DNA of 35,795 nucleotides, taken from contig JAGRGP010000080.1 in the NCBI GenBank assembly GCA_020445415.1, positions 1-35,795 on the forward strand, in the 5' to 3' direction. This document shows, piece after piece, positions 17,309-25,379 of the stretch. Position 1 is the stretch's first letter, and every line of letters begins with the position of its first letter. Position numbers and translations under genes: made by a program. The DNA comes from Gammaproteobacteria bacterium. GTDB lineage: Bacteria > Pseudomonadota > Gammaproteobacteria > Chromatiales > Chromatiaceae. The notes below the pieces were generated by a model. The model was not told the origin of the DNA, made no database searches, and saw only the letters and a program-made list of their open reading frames with translations.

Positions 17309-18217
17309 ATGTCCAATAATACCCAGTACCCTTCCGCCAAGGGCGCCTTTTTCGCGATAGCCGCCACCCTGTTCTGGGCCGGTAATCTGGTCATCGCCAG
17401 GGTCTATACTGCACAGGCTTCACCCGTCGGTTTGGCCTTCTATCGCTGGTGGGTGGCGCTCGCGATCCTGACGCCGATTTGCTTTTCAAGCTTTTGGAAA
17501 AACCGCAGGATTCTTTGGCAGTTCAGGGGCTACCTGATACTTTGCTCGCTACTGGCGGTCACCCTGTTTACTCTCTTTTTGTACATCGCCAGCGAGACCG
17601 TGCCAGCGGTAGAGCTAGCGCTCATCAGCACCTCCTTACCGGCGTTTATCCTGCTTATTTCCGTGGTTTGGTTGGGTGATGCCGTCAGGTTGAATCAGGT
17701 GCTAGGCATTCTTCTCGCTTTTATGGGTATAGTCACACTGATAACAGAAGGAGACTGGCAAGTTCTGACCGCGTTACAGGCCAAGGCCGGATATGCGTGG
17801 ATGATAGGGGCTACGATGCTGTTCGCGGTGTACAGCGTGATCTTGAGAAACAGGCCTGGAGAATTGAATGGATGGTTGTTTCTCTATTCCACCGTTACCC
17901 TAGGTTTTCTTTTTCTATTGCCTTGTTATCTCTGGGAGCTTGTGCGTTCTCCAGCTCTCGTGATCACACCGGAGTTTATCGCGGCAATTGTCTATCTGGG
18001 ACTGTTTGCATCGATCGGATCTTACTATTGCTGGAATCAGGCGGTCCACCTGATCGGGCCAATTCGGACTGCACCTTTCTACTACTTGATCGTGGCGTTT
18101 TCGGGAGTGGGTGGCTGGTTGTTTCTAAACGAACCCATGGGCTGGCTGCATCTGTTATGCATGGGCTTGATTGTTAGCGGGATATTTGTCGCCAATTTGG
18201 GTAAGGACAGCGTTTAG
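17309..18217 (+). CDS. EamA/DMT-superfamily permease
   Basis: A 302-residue membrane protein with about ten helices, in two EamA repeats. The first starts GAFFAIAATLFWAGNLVIAR with AFYRWWVA; the second starts at about GYAWMIGATMLFAVYSVILR and ends with FLNEPMGWLHLLCMGLIVSG. This is the drug/metabolite transporter superfamily, whose members usually export or exchange metabolites across the inner membrane. It is the only plus-strand gene between the two minus-strand blocks of the ectoine island, and its last four bases overlap the end of doeX (convergent). It may handle an ectoine-derived intermediate or an amino acid such as alanine or aspartate, but the substrate is unknown. ATG 17309 lacks a clear ribosome site; GGAG is 24 bases upstream. 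Confidence 0.8.
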   Translation: MSNNTQYPSAKGAFFAIAATLFWAGNLVIARVYTAQASPVGLAFYRWWVALAILTPICFSSFWKNRRILWQFRGYLILCSLLAVTLFTLFLYIASETVPAVELALISTSLPAFILLISVVWLGDAVRLNQVLGILLAFMGIVTLITEGDWQVLTALQAKAGYAWMIGATMLFAVYSVILRNRPGELNGWLFLYSTVTLGFLFLLPCYLWELVRSPALVITPEFIAAIVYLGLFASIGSYYCWNQAVHLIGPIRTAPFYYLIVAFSGVGGWLFLNEPMGWLHLLCMGLIVSGIFVANLGKDSV

Positions 18218-18699
18218 TCGGCGATATTCTTCAATAGGCTCTCGGGAATCGAATGCCGATCTTTGACCCGCTTTGTCACAATATAGGTAAAATAACGTTT
18301 CAACCCGATATCGGCGTTGAGCAGGCGATCGACCAGTCGCTGATAATCATCGACATTCCTGACCGCGATTTTAAGAAGATAGTCAAGCCCTCCACCAACC
18401 GCCCAGCACTCCATGATCTCGTCATATTGCTGCATGGCTTCTTCGAAGCGCTTAAAATCATTGGTTTGGTGGCTATCGATCTCTGCCTCCATGAACACAA
18501 TGGTTTGTGCGCCGATTGCCGACCATGAAATGGAAGCGCCGTAGCCCTCGATAATACCGGCTTTTTCAAGACGTTTGAGACGCTCCCAGCAAGGGGTTGG
18601 AGAAAGATTGACTCGCTCCGCTAACGCTGTTTTCGCGATCCTGCCTTCCAATTGCAGAATAGACAGAATCTTTATATCCCGGTCATCGAGCTTAATCAT
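18214..18699 (-). CDS. doeX: Lrp/AsnC-family regulator of ectoine catabolism
   Basis: A 161-residue Lrp/AsnC protein. The N-terminal winged helix-turn-helix covers about residues 5-55 (LDDRDIKILSILQLEGRIAK, then LSPTPCWERLKRLEKAGII), followed by a RAM/ligand-sensing domain (QTIVFMEAEI, VGGGLDYLLKIAVRNVDDYQ). Ectoine clusters commonly carry such a gene next to or with the GntR-type EnuR. No EnuR is present in this window. Its ATG overlaps the eutC TGA stop (ATGA at 18696-18699), so it is translated with eutC. DoeX-type regulators respond to pathway intermediates such as N-acetyl-diaminobutyrate in studied species; that this one does so is inferred. Confidence 0.85.
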   Translation of the reverse strand: MIKLDDRDIKILSILQLEGRIAKTALAERVNLSPTPCWERLKRLEKAGIIEGYGASISWSAIGAQTIVFMEAEIDSHQTNDFKRFEEAMQQYDEIMECWAVGGGLDYLLKIAVRNVDDYQRLVDRLLNADIGLKRYFTYIVTKRVKDRHSIPESLLKNIAD

Positions 18700-19688
18700 G
18701 AATCAATCATGGTCCCCCGACCATGTTTTACTGCGATTTTTATGCTGTGATCCGCAATGGCGGTATCCTGCACGCCGGTTCCGGTCAGATCGCATACGCT
18801 AATTTCACTGTCCGACAGTCGACCAGCAGCGGCCCCCCTGCAGATCGCGCCGAGTTCATACGGGCAATCCCCAGACGACAGGATACCAGCTTTGATCGCA
18901 CTTCTCATTTCCCCTCGCTCCAGCGATTGAGTTATACGGTCGACAACCAATCGATCCGCCATGTGCAAGATCCGCGGATCGAGCTCGTTTTTTTCCGGGG
19001 AATCCGAACCCATCGCCGTGATATGCAGCCCTGGGTGCAGCCAGTCGGCCTTAATCAGAGCCTGCTTAGAGGGTGTCGTCGTCACCACCACCTGAGAAGC
19101 CTTGACCAGCTCCTCAATGGATTCGGCGCTGTTGACCGGAATACCCAATGCATCCTGTTGTGCCTGGGCGTAGGCTTCCGCGCTGTTGGGATCCCTGGCC
19201 CATACCAATAATTGACCGACATCGCGCTCCAACAGCAATGCCTTCGCCTGTAACCGGGCCTGCAATCCGGCACCGACGATGCCCGCGGTATCCACTCTTT
19301 GCGGGGCCAGGTGGCGGGCCGCCACGCCCCCCGCAGCGGCGGTTCGAATATCGGTCAGGTAGCCATTGTCGAGTAGAACGGCCTTGACCCGCCCGGTTTC
19401 CGAATCGAAGGTGACCATCAATCCATTTAAGCTAGGCAATCCCTTCAATGGATTATCGAAAAATCCCGGGCTTATCTTGACCGTGAAGCTATCGAGTCCG
19501 GGAATGAAGGCGGTTTTGACATCGACCTCGCCGTTGACCATGGGCAGCTCCATGCTCAATACCGGTGGCATGATGACCTGCCCTTCATCTAGTTTGGCAA
19601 ATGCCTGCTCAATAATGTCGATCAATGGCTTATCGAGTTGCACGTTTGCTTTCAGTTCTGCTTCGGTAACCAGCAGTATCTCTGGCAT
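18696..19688 (-). CDS. eutC: EutC, ornithine cyclodeaminase-like protein
   Basis: A 330-residue member of the ornithine cyclodeaminase/mu-crystallin family. It has KISPGFFDNP, a DNGYLTDIRTAAAGGVAARHLAP block typical of the family, and a Rossmann region VDTAGIVGAGLQARLQ followed by VVVTTTPSKQALI and HITAMGSDSPEKNELDP. In ectoine/hydroxyectoine clusters this gene is eutC and acts with eutA and eutB in converting 5-hydroxyectoine to ectoine; the individual steps are not settled in the literature I recall. ATG 19688 has AGGAGG five bases upstream. It lies 21 bases after eutB and overlaps doeX by four bases. Confidence 0.88.
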   Translation of the reverse strand: MPEILLVTEAELKANVQLDKPLIDIIEQAFAKLDEGQVIMPPVLSMELPMVNGEVDVKTAFIPGLDSFTVKISPGFFDNPLKGLPSLNGLMVTFDSETGRVKAVLLDNGYLTDIRTAAAGGVAARHLAPQRVDTAGIVGAGLQARLQAKALLLERDVGQLLVWARDPNSAEAYAQAQQDALGIPVNSAESIEELVKASQVVVTTTPSKQALIKADWLHPGLHITAMGSDSPEKNELDPRILHMADRLVVDRITQSLERGEMRSAIKAGILSSGDCPYELGAICRGAAAGRLSDSEISVCDLTGTGVQDTAIADHSIKIAVKHGRGTMIDS

Positions 19689-19709
19689 ATCGGCCTCCTG
19701 TGAAACAAC

Positions 19710-20693
19710 TCACTTAGGAATGTCACCACGCATGATCGAGGTGAAGTCGCGCATATCCACGTTTTTGCCGGAGACAATGATCGCGACGTTACGTCCCAGT
19801 GGCTGTTTAAGTTGGTCTAGCAGGGCAGGCTCGATCAGAGGCGCGACGCCAACCGCCCCGGCGCCTTCGCTGACCAGAGCCTCCTGGTAATACAGATGAC
19901 GCATGGCATTGGCGATTTGCTGTTCCGTCAGCAAGATCAGATCATCCATATAGGTTTTGACCAGGTCGAAGGTGTAGCGGTTATGAGTACCAATGCCGCC
20001 GCCCAGCGAATCAGCCAGTGTCGGCAACTCCTCGACCTCGGTCTCCTTGCCCGCAGATAGGCTTGCCGCCATTGCCGCGCCCCTTTGCGGGCTCAGGCCG
20101 ATAATACGAACATCCGGATTGATGCTGTTGGCCGCCAGCGCAATGCCACCTAGCAACCCGCCTCCCGAAAGGCCAATCAGGATGGTGTCCACCTGAGGCC
20201 AGGTTTCGAACAGCTCGAGTGCAATGGTACCCTGGCCACAAACGACATCGGCGTGATCGAATGGTGGAATCTCGGTCATATCGTGCTCGGCAACTAGCTG
20301 TTCCACAAGCTGTTGGGCTTCATCCTGACTATTGCCATGAATACGAATGTCCGCGCCTAGGGCTCTGATCGCTTGTACCTTATTGTCTGGCACCAGAGAC
20401 GACATGCAGACGGTGGCTTTGGCGCCCAGCCTAGTAGCGGCAAACGCTATTGCGCGACCGTGATTACCCGTCGACGCACAAACTACGCCCTTCTGCTTTT
20501 GATTGTCGTTAAGCTGGCTGACGGCATTGATTGCACCGCGTAACTTGAAAGCACCGATCGGCTGCGTGGTTTCCAGCTTCAACCGGACCTCCCGGTTCGA
20601 GTTGCTCAGGCTGGGAGCCGGGACCAGCGGCGTGTAGGTCACATGAGGCGCTATCCGCGAGCGCGCGTGGTATATCTGTTTCAGATTCAACAT
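19710..20693 (-). CDS. eutB: EutB, threonine dehydratase-like PLP protein
   Basis: A 327-residue fold-type II PLP enzyme. The Schiff-base lysine is K50 in PIGAFKLRGAINA, the substrate loop is STGNHGRAIAFAA, and the phosphate-binding glycine loop is GLSGGGLLGGIALAA. It looks like a threonine/serine dehydratase, but next to eutA, eutC and doeX it is the hydroxyectoine-utilisation dehydratase EutB, thought to help remove the hydroxyl group. The frame is open to a TTG at 20759, but ATG 20693 gives the family's usual start (LKQIYHARSRIAP) and I prefer it even though its ribosome site is weak. About 107 bases separate it from eutA. Confidence 0.87.
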   Translation of the reverse strand: MLNLKQIYHARSRIAPHVTYTPLVPAPSLSNSNREVRLKLETTQPIGAFKLRGAINAVSQLNDNQKQKGVVCASTGNHGRAIAFAATRLGAKATVCMSSLVPDNKVQAIRALGADIRIHGNSQDEAQQLVEQLVAEHDMTEIPPFDHADVVCGQGTIALELFETWPQVDTILIGLSGGGLLGGIALAANSINPDVRIIGLSPQRGAAMAASLSAGKETEVEELPTLADSLGGGIGTHNRYTFDLVKTYMDDLILLTEQQIANAMRHLYYQEALVSEGAGAVGVAPLIEPALLDQLKQPLGRNVAIIVSGKNVDMRDFTSIMRGDIPK

Positions 20694-20800
20694 AGTTTGG
20701 TCAGACCAGCGCTGTTGTTGAGCCCGGGTACAAACCGTGCCGGGGAAAACAGCTTGCAAACCTTGTATCAGTACCTGATGGAATGTCCGAGTTTGACAAG

Positions 20801-21559
20801 TTAGTCACCGCTCTCGTCAACTGTATGAAGCAGGTCAAGCTGGTACATGGTTTCCAAAAACGTTGCATAGTTACTGGACACGACCGGCTGATTGATCCTT
20901 GCCTCGATTTTCTCGCGTATTTCGACAACACGCATCGCGGTACAGGAAATAAACAGGCAATCAGCGCTGTGATCGGCAGCGGCTTGCGCGGCAGCGAGAA
21001 TATACTCTGGTGAAAGCCGCCCCACATCCCGATCGTCGGCAATATCCATATAGTGCAGCGCAGTAATCTGAATGTCACTCGCCTGGAAATATTCTGCGAG
21101 ACGCCTGCTAACCGGAGCACTGTAAGGGGTCAGCAAGCTAATTTTAGCAAAGCCCTTGCGCCGCAAGGTTGCAACCGACGCCCTGGCCGTGGTCAAGACA
21201 ACATTACATGTCTTAGTGTTTTGAATTGCCTCCTCGATAGCTTGATCACCAATGATGGCTGAGCCCGAAGTACAACAGAAGACAATGGCGTCGAGTTCGT
21301 GCCCCGGGACAATATTCTCTGCAACCTGACCCAGATTATTCAACATCCCAAGAAGGTTAGCTTCTGTCATCGGGTTACAGAAGCTGATCCGGTTGACATA
21401 CTGGTGAAACCCGCACCGGTGTTGTACGGCCAGCGTGGAAAAATCATCTTCACAGGTCATGTCGGTCGTCAACACAATCAGTCCGACCGTAGGCTTGGTG
21501 TCGACCTGGCGCATCGTTATCGGCAAAGTCAGTGGATGCTCTGGACAGCTTGCGACCAT
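20801..21559 (-). CDS. eutA: EutA, Asp/Glu racemase-like (maleate isomerase-type) protein
   Basis: A 252-residue protein of the Asp/Glu racemase/maleate isomerase superfamily. The first active-site cysteine region is FCCTSGSA (C95/C96) and the second is LFISCTAMR (cysteine near 211), so both catalytic cysteines are present. The N-terminal PTVGLIVLTTDMTCEDDF is typical. In ectoine clusters this is EutA, working with EutB and EutC on 5-hydroxyectoine. It is the first gene of the minus-strand eutA-eutB-eutC-doeX transcript. ATG 21559 has a GAG about nine bases upstream; an internal ATG at 21514 has no ribosome site. Confidence 0.87.
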   Translation of the reverse strand: MVASCPEHPLTLPITMRQVDTKPTVGLIVLTTDMTCEDDFSTLAVQHRCGFHQYVNRISFCNPMTEANLLGMLNNLGQVAENIVPGHELDAIVFCCTSGSAIIGDQAIEEAIQNTKTCNVVLTTARASVATLRRKGFAKISLLTPYSAPVSRRLAEYFQASDIQITALHYMDIADDRDVGRLSPEYILAAAQAAADHSADCLFISCTAMRVVEIREKIEARINQPVVSSNYATFLETMYQLDLLHTVDESGD

Positions 21560-21717
21560 ATCAGCTCGTCTATTCTAGAGAGGACAGTTATCGGTGACTG
21601 AATGATTTAATTATCATCCGATTTACAACGCCATCGTAATTCAAAATGAGGAAAAAGCTCCAGGAATACTGCATTTATGGATAATCTCGCTACTCGCCCC
21701 TCGTTAATTAGAGAGTT

Positions 21718-21744
21718 TCTCTATTGAGAATTTATACAATTGGG
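21718..21744. repeat. Candidate operator, copy A of an imperfect direct repeat
   Basis: TCTC-TATT-GAGA followed by TTATACAATTGGG. It matches copy B (21772-21800) at about 20 of 29 aligned positions, including TTATxCAATxGGG. The copies start 54 bases apart, close to five helical turns, both upstream of the TRAP operon. Each contains a small inverted repeat (TTCTC-TATT-GAGAA here). Confidence 0.45.
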
Positions 21745-21771
21745 GAGTAAGGCCATCATAACAAAAATAAT

Positions 21772-21800
21772 TCTCCTATGCGGAGACTTATGCAATAGGG
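21772..21800. repeat. Candidate operator, copy B of an imperfect direct repeat
   Basis: TCTCC-TATGC-GGAGA followed by TTATGCAATAGGG. Like copy A, it begins with a short inverted repeat and then a shared TTATxCAATxGGG block. It lies about 70-95 bases upstream of the teaA start codon, next to a possible -10 element. Confidence 0.45.
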
Positions 21801-21867
21801 CTGGATAATAATCTTTTCACTCAGAAATACACAGCCTTAACAAATCTTTAAAAAAGAGGAAGACACT

Positions 21868-22884
21868 ATGAATAAGACCTTTAAAGCCTTAAGCCTAATT
21901 GCGTGCACGACGCTGGCTGTTTCCGCGCAGGCTGACGAATGGAGATACGCCATGGAGGAAGGTTTGACAGACCCCCAGGGAATGTATGCCCAGAAATTCA
22001 AGGAAGAGATTGAAAAGAATTCGGACCATACGATCAAGATCTACCCTGTTGGGGCTTTGGGTGAGTCTGCCGATGCCATGGAACAAGCTCAGGCCGGTCT
22101 GCTGCAGTTTATCGATCAATCACCGGGATTCACCGGGGCGATGATTCCCGAAGCAGAGGCTTTCCTGGTGCCCTACGTACAACCAACTGACCCAAAGGTG
22201 GTGCGTGAGTTCTTCAAAAACGGTAAAGCGATTAATGAAATGTTCCATGGTATCTATCGGGAACAAGGTTTGGAATTGCTCTCGGTGTTTCCTGAGGGTG
22301 AGCAGGTCGTGACCACCAAGCAGGAGTTTCGTACCCCGGCTGATCTTGAGGGGATAAAGATTCGCACGATGACATCTCCGCTGCTGTTGGAGACCTATAA
22401 GTCCTTCGGTGCATCACCGGTGGCATTGGCCTGGGGCGAATTGATTGGTGCATTGAAGACCAATATGGTGGATGGTCAGGAAAACCCCGCAATCTGGATC
22501 GAGGCTTATGGGCTGGACGATCTGGCCCCCGTGCTCACTTACACCGGTCATGCTCAATATACGACTGCGGTGATGGCAAACGCTGACTTTTTCGATGGGT
22601 TGAGCGACGCGGATAAAAAGTTGATTCGCAACGCCGCCGATGCCGCGCATGATTACATCATGGATGAAGTGGTCAAGATGGACGAGGCTGGATTGAAAAA
22701 GATCAAGGAAACCAATCCGAATGTAAAGATTGTCCGTTTAAGCGACGCTGAGCGTGCTGTTTTTAAGGAACGCGCCAAGGCGGTTGAGGAAATATTTATT
22801 GAGAAAGCAGGCGAACGGGGCAAGCAGATCATCGAGCAGATGAAGCAGGATATCGAGGCCGCCCGCGAAGCGGTCGGTGGGTAA
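21868..22884 (+). CDS. teaA: Ectoine TRAP transporter, periplasmic substrate-binding protein
   Basis: A 338-residue DctP-type solute-binding protein. The Sec signal peptide covers residues 1-22 (MNKTFKALSLIACTT..., cleavage after the AQA at 20-22). The mature part has IKIYPVGALGESADAMEQ, GIKIRTMTSPLLLETYKSFG and MVDGQENPAIW, which match TRAP binding proteins. Next to ectoine catabolic genes it is TeaA/UehA, capturing ectoine and hydroxyectoine in the periplasm. GAGGAAG (21856-21862) is an excellent ribosome site. A double hairpin follows its stop, which fits the usual excess of binding protein over the membrane subunits. Confidence 0.88.
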   Translation: MNKTFKALSLIACTTLAVSAQADEWRYAMEEGLTDPQGMYAQKFKEEIEKNSDHTIKIYPVGALGESADAMEQAQAGLLQFIDQSPGFTGAMIPEAEAFLVPYVQPTDPKVVREFFKNGKAINEMFHGIYREQGLELLSVFPEGEQVVTTKQEFRTPADLEGIKIRTMTSPLLLETYKSFGASPVALAWGELIGALKTNMVDGQENPAIWIEAYGLDDLAPVLTYTGHAQYTTAVMANADFFDGLSDADKKLIRNAADAAHDYIMDEVVKMDEAGLKKIKETNPNVKIVRLSDAERAVFKERAKAVEEIFIEKAGERGKQIIEQMKQDIEAAREAVGG

Positions 22885-22903
22885 TCTCGCTTAGTAGGCG
22901 AAA

Positions 22904-22977
22904 GTGATCGGCAACCTTGCGACCGATCACGTTCATATCAAACCGGAAGCCGGGTATCTGGAAACGGATACCCGGCT
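22904..22977 (+). terminator. Tandem hairpins between teaA and teaB
   Basis: The first hairpin is GTGATCGG (22904-22911) with CCGATCAC (22923-22930). The second is an 11-bp stem AGCCGGGTATC (22948-22958) with GATACCCGGCT (22967-22977), followed by TTGTAAAAAAT. With only a weak T-run, this is most likely a partial terminator or an mRNA-protecting structure that raises teaA over teaB and teaC. Confidence 0.65.
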
Positions 22978-23036
22978 TTGTAAAAAATGCAGCTCGTTAC
23001 TCACGATAGATCCAAACTAAAAATGGGGTGCGCATC

Positions 23037-23600
23037 ATGAACGAGAAAGCTGACCGTTCTGTAATTACACAGATGATCGACGGCATTGATGGCATCATCG
23101 CCAAGCTGGAAGAAATTATTATGGCACTTGGCGTCATTCTGATGGCGATAAACACCATCGCTAACGTCATCAGCCGATTTGTTTTTAATCACTCCATCAT
23201 CTTCGCCGAAGAGCTCAACAGTATCTTTATCCTACTGGTCACCTTTGCCGGCATCGGTTATGCGGCCCGTCATGGTCGGCACATTCGTATGTCGGCTATT
23301 TATGATCATCTCCCAGATGCCATGCGCAAGATCCTGATGATTGTCATTACCGCGGTTACTGGGGCATTCATGGTCTTTCTGGCCTGGTACTCGGTCGAGT
23401 ACATCTTGAATCTGTACTCCAAGGGAAGGATCTATCCTGCGCTCGGCATTCCTATCTGGACCACCTATTTGTGGGTTCCGATCGGATTTTTCATTACCGG
23501 GATTCAGTATTTGTTGACATCGATCAAAAACGTCCAGGAGAAGGAGGTTTACCTATCTACCAATCTGCATGAAGCAGAGGCCCATGAAGTGGAGGTCTAA
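23037..23600 (+). CDS. teaB: Ectoine TRAP transporter, small membrane subunit (DctQ type)
   Basis: A 187-residue protein with four membrane helices, of the DctQ/small permease family. It includes NHSIIFAEELNSIFILLVTF and the conserved GIGYAARHGRHIRM stretch that marks TRAP small subunits. It pairs with TeaC in the inner membrane. A GTG at 23028 is in frame, but ATG 23037 has GGGG at a suitable distance and I choose it. The stop is three bases before the teaC start, so translation is coupled. Confidence 0.88.
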   Translation: MNEKADRSVITQMIDGIDGIIAKLEEIIMALGVILMAINTIANVISRFVFNHSIIFAEELNSIFILLVTFAGIGYAARHGRHIRMSAIYDHLPDAMRKILMIVITAVTGAFMVFLAWYSVEYILNLYSKGRIYPALGIPIWTTYLWVPIGFFITGIQYLLTSIKNVQEKEVYLSTNLHEAEAHEVEV

Positions 23601-23603
23601 GCG

Positions 23604-24890
23604 ATGGCTATAACCATTTTTCTGACCATGGTAGTACTCCTGCTGCTGGGCTTTCCGATGATGATTCCACTGATTACCGGTGCCTTTATCGGGGTCGTCG
23701 AATTATTCGGATCGATCGATAAGGCCGAATTTCTGGTGCAGCAAATGCTGGGTGGAATCCGGCCCGCCTCGTTGATTGCGGTGCCGATGTTCATCCTTGC
23801 CGCCGATATCATGACCCGTGGCCATTCGGCAGATCGTCTAATCGATATGGTCATGGCTTTCGTTCGACATCTGAGAGGCGGCCTGGCGGTCAGTACCGCT
23901 TCTGCTTGTGCTCTTTTTGGTGCTGTATCCGGCTCAACTCAGGCCACGGTGGTCGCCGTGGGCAGTCCCCTCAGGCCCCGCATGTTAAAGAGCGGATACA
24001 ATGACTCCTTCGTGCTGGCATTGATCGTCAACTCAAGTGACATTGCATTTTTGATTCCACCCAGTATCGGCATGATTATCTACGGGGTGGTTGCCAAGGC
24101 ATCTATTCCCGAATTGTTTATCGCCGGAATCGGTCCAGGTCTGTTGATACTGTTTTTGTTCTCTGCTTACAGCATGATTTATGCCAAGGTCAAAGGCGTG
24201 CCCACAGAGCCTGCGGCAACCTGGCGAGAGCGCGGTGTCGCGATCAAGCGTGCGTTGTGGCCGCTAGGATTCCCGGTACTGATTATCGGCGGTATCTTTG
24301 GCGGCATTTTCAGCCCGACCGAGGCGGCGGCTGCCAGTGTGCTTTATGCATTCTTTCTGGAGACCGTGATCTTTCGTTCGATGACGGTCAAGGACTTTTA
24401 CTCGATTGCTCAGTCAACGGGCATGGTGACCGCGGTGGTCTTTATTCTGGTCGGTGCCGGAGCCGCATTTGCCTGGGTACTGTCGTTTGCACAGATACCG
24501 CAGGCTATTCTCGGCAGTATCGGAATCAATGAAATGGGCCCAACTGGTGTGTTGTTCGTTATCGCGATCGCTTTTTTCATCGGCTGTATGTTTGTCGATC
24601 CGATCGTGGTCATTCTGATCTTCGTACCGATATTCGCACCTGTAATTAAAAGCACTGGCCTAGACCCCATTCTGGTAGGTACATTGATTACCCTGCAAGC
24701 GGCCATAGGCTCCGCGACACCGCCATTTGGCTGCGATATCTTTACCGCCGTAGCGGTGTTCAAGCGCCCCTATCTCGATGTTGTTCGCGGCACCCCGCCA
24801 TTTGTAGCGATTCTACTTGGCGTGGCAGTGCTGATGATTTTCTTCCCGCAGATCGCCTTGTTCCTGCGCGATATGGCATTTGCAAAGTGA
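23604..24890 (+). CDS. teaC: Ectoine TRAP transporter, large permease subunit (DctM type)
   Basis: A 428-residue, about 12-helix DctM-family protein that forms the sodium-driven transport channel. Visible family motifs are FILAADIMTRG, the SGSTQATVVAVGSPLRPRM segment, IPPSIGMIIYGVVAKASI and IFSPTEAAAASVLYAFFLE, with GSATPPFGCDIFTA near the end. GGAGG (23591-23595) lies eight bases before ATG 23604. It is directly followed by the universal stress protein gene. Confidence 0.92.
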   Translation: MAITIFLTMVVLLLLGFPMMIPLITGAFIGVVELFGSIDKAEFLVQQMLGGIRPASLIAVPMFILAADIMTRGHSADRLIDMVMAFVRHLRGGLAVSTASACALFGAVSGSTQATVVAVGSPLRPRMLKSGYNDSFVLALIVNSSDIAFLIPPSIGMIIYGVVAKASIPELFIAGIGPGLLILFLFSAYSMIYAKVKGVPTEPAATWRERGVAIKRALWPLGFPVLIIGGIFGGIFSPTEAAAASVLYAFFLETVIFRSMTVKDFYSIAQSTGMVTAVVFILVGAGAAFAWVLSFAQIPQAILGSIGINEMGPTGVLFVIAIAFFIGCMFVDPIVVILIFVPIFAPVIKSTGLDPILVGTLITLQAAIGSATPPFGCDIFTAVAVFKRPYLDVVRGTPPFVAILLGVAVLMIFFPQIALFLRDMAFAK

Positions 24891-24902
24891 GTGAATAAAC
24901 CT

Positions 24903-25340
24903 ATGTTTGAAAAAATCTTAGTTCCGGTCGACGGTTCGGAAAACTCCTTAGTCGCATTGAATTTAGCGATTAAGTTAGAGAAAGCCTGTGATTCTGAACT
25001 GTTCATCCTATCGGTCTATCGTGAACACCGGTTGTGGAAGGCATCGGTATCGATGGTCAACCCGGAGCTCACCGCATCGACCGACGACGCCTTGGAAGCT
25101 TACGCCAAGGAAGTGGCGGAAAACAGCAAGAAATATGCCTTGGAATCAGGTGTGAAGAAAGTTCGCTCGTTTTACATGGGCGGTGGGCCCGCAAGGATGA
25201 TTGTCAAATTCAGCCATGACCATGACATCGACCTGATCGTGCTGGGCAGTCGAGGCTTGAGCGATTCCGAAAGTCGTCTGCTCGGCAGCGTATCGCACAA
25301 GGTAACCAGCCTGGCCGAATGCCCGGTAATGGTTGTCTGA
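24903..25340 (+). CDS. teaD: Universal stress protein of the ectoine TRAP operon
   Basis: A 145-residue UspA-family protein starting MFEKILVPVDGSENS. The ATP-binding signature G-x2-G-x9-G-S is present in GSRGLSDSESRLLGS near the C-terminus. In Halomonas elongata the equivalent TeaD is an ATP-binding protein that modulates TeaABC activity, and this gene occupies the same position after the permease. A GTG at 24891, right after the teaC stop, is in frame, but ATG 24903 gives the usual family start. The ribosome site is weak (GTGAGTGAA), consistent with coupling to teaC. Confidence 0.86.
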   Translation: MFEKILVPVDGSENSLVALNLAIKLEKACDSELFILSVYREHRLWKASVSMVNPELTASTDDALEAYAKEVAENSKKYALESGVKKVRSFYMGGGPARMIVKFSHDHDIDLIVLGSRGLSDSESRLLGSVSHKVTSLAECPVMVV

Positions 25341-25379
25341 CAATACCCGGGTAATCTACAGCCGGATCTGATTGCCGCC

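Larger units (their letters stand above)
21560..21867. promoter_or_regulatory. AT-rich divergent promoter region between eutA and the TRAP operon
   Basis: This 308-base region separates the two divergent ectoine transcripts and is clearly AT-richer than its neighbours, with no gene. It holds two imperfect direct repeats (described separately). A TATTCTAG at 21571-21578 close to eutA matches an 8-mer upstream of doeC (17138-17145). A GATAATAAT element at about 21804-21812 is a possible -10 for the TRAP operon, with no good -35, which would suit activator-dependent control. Confidence 0.6.

Noticed and set aside
19710-20759. Longer eutB starting at a TTG (20759)
   Set aside because: The extra 22 residues are not family-like, and ATG 20693 gives the usual N-terminus.
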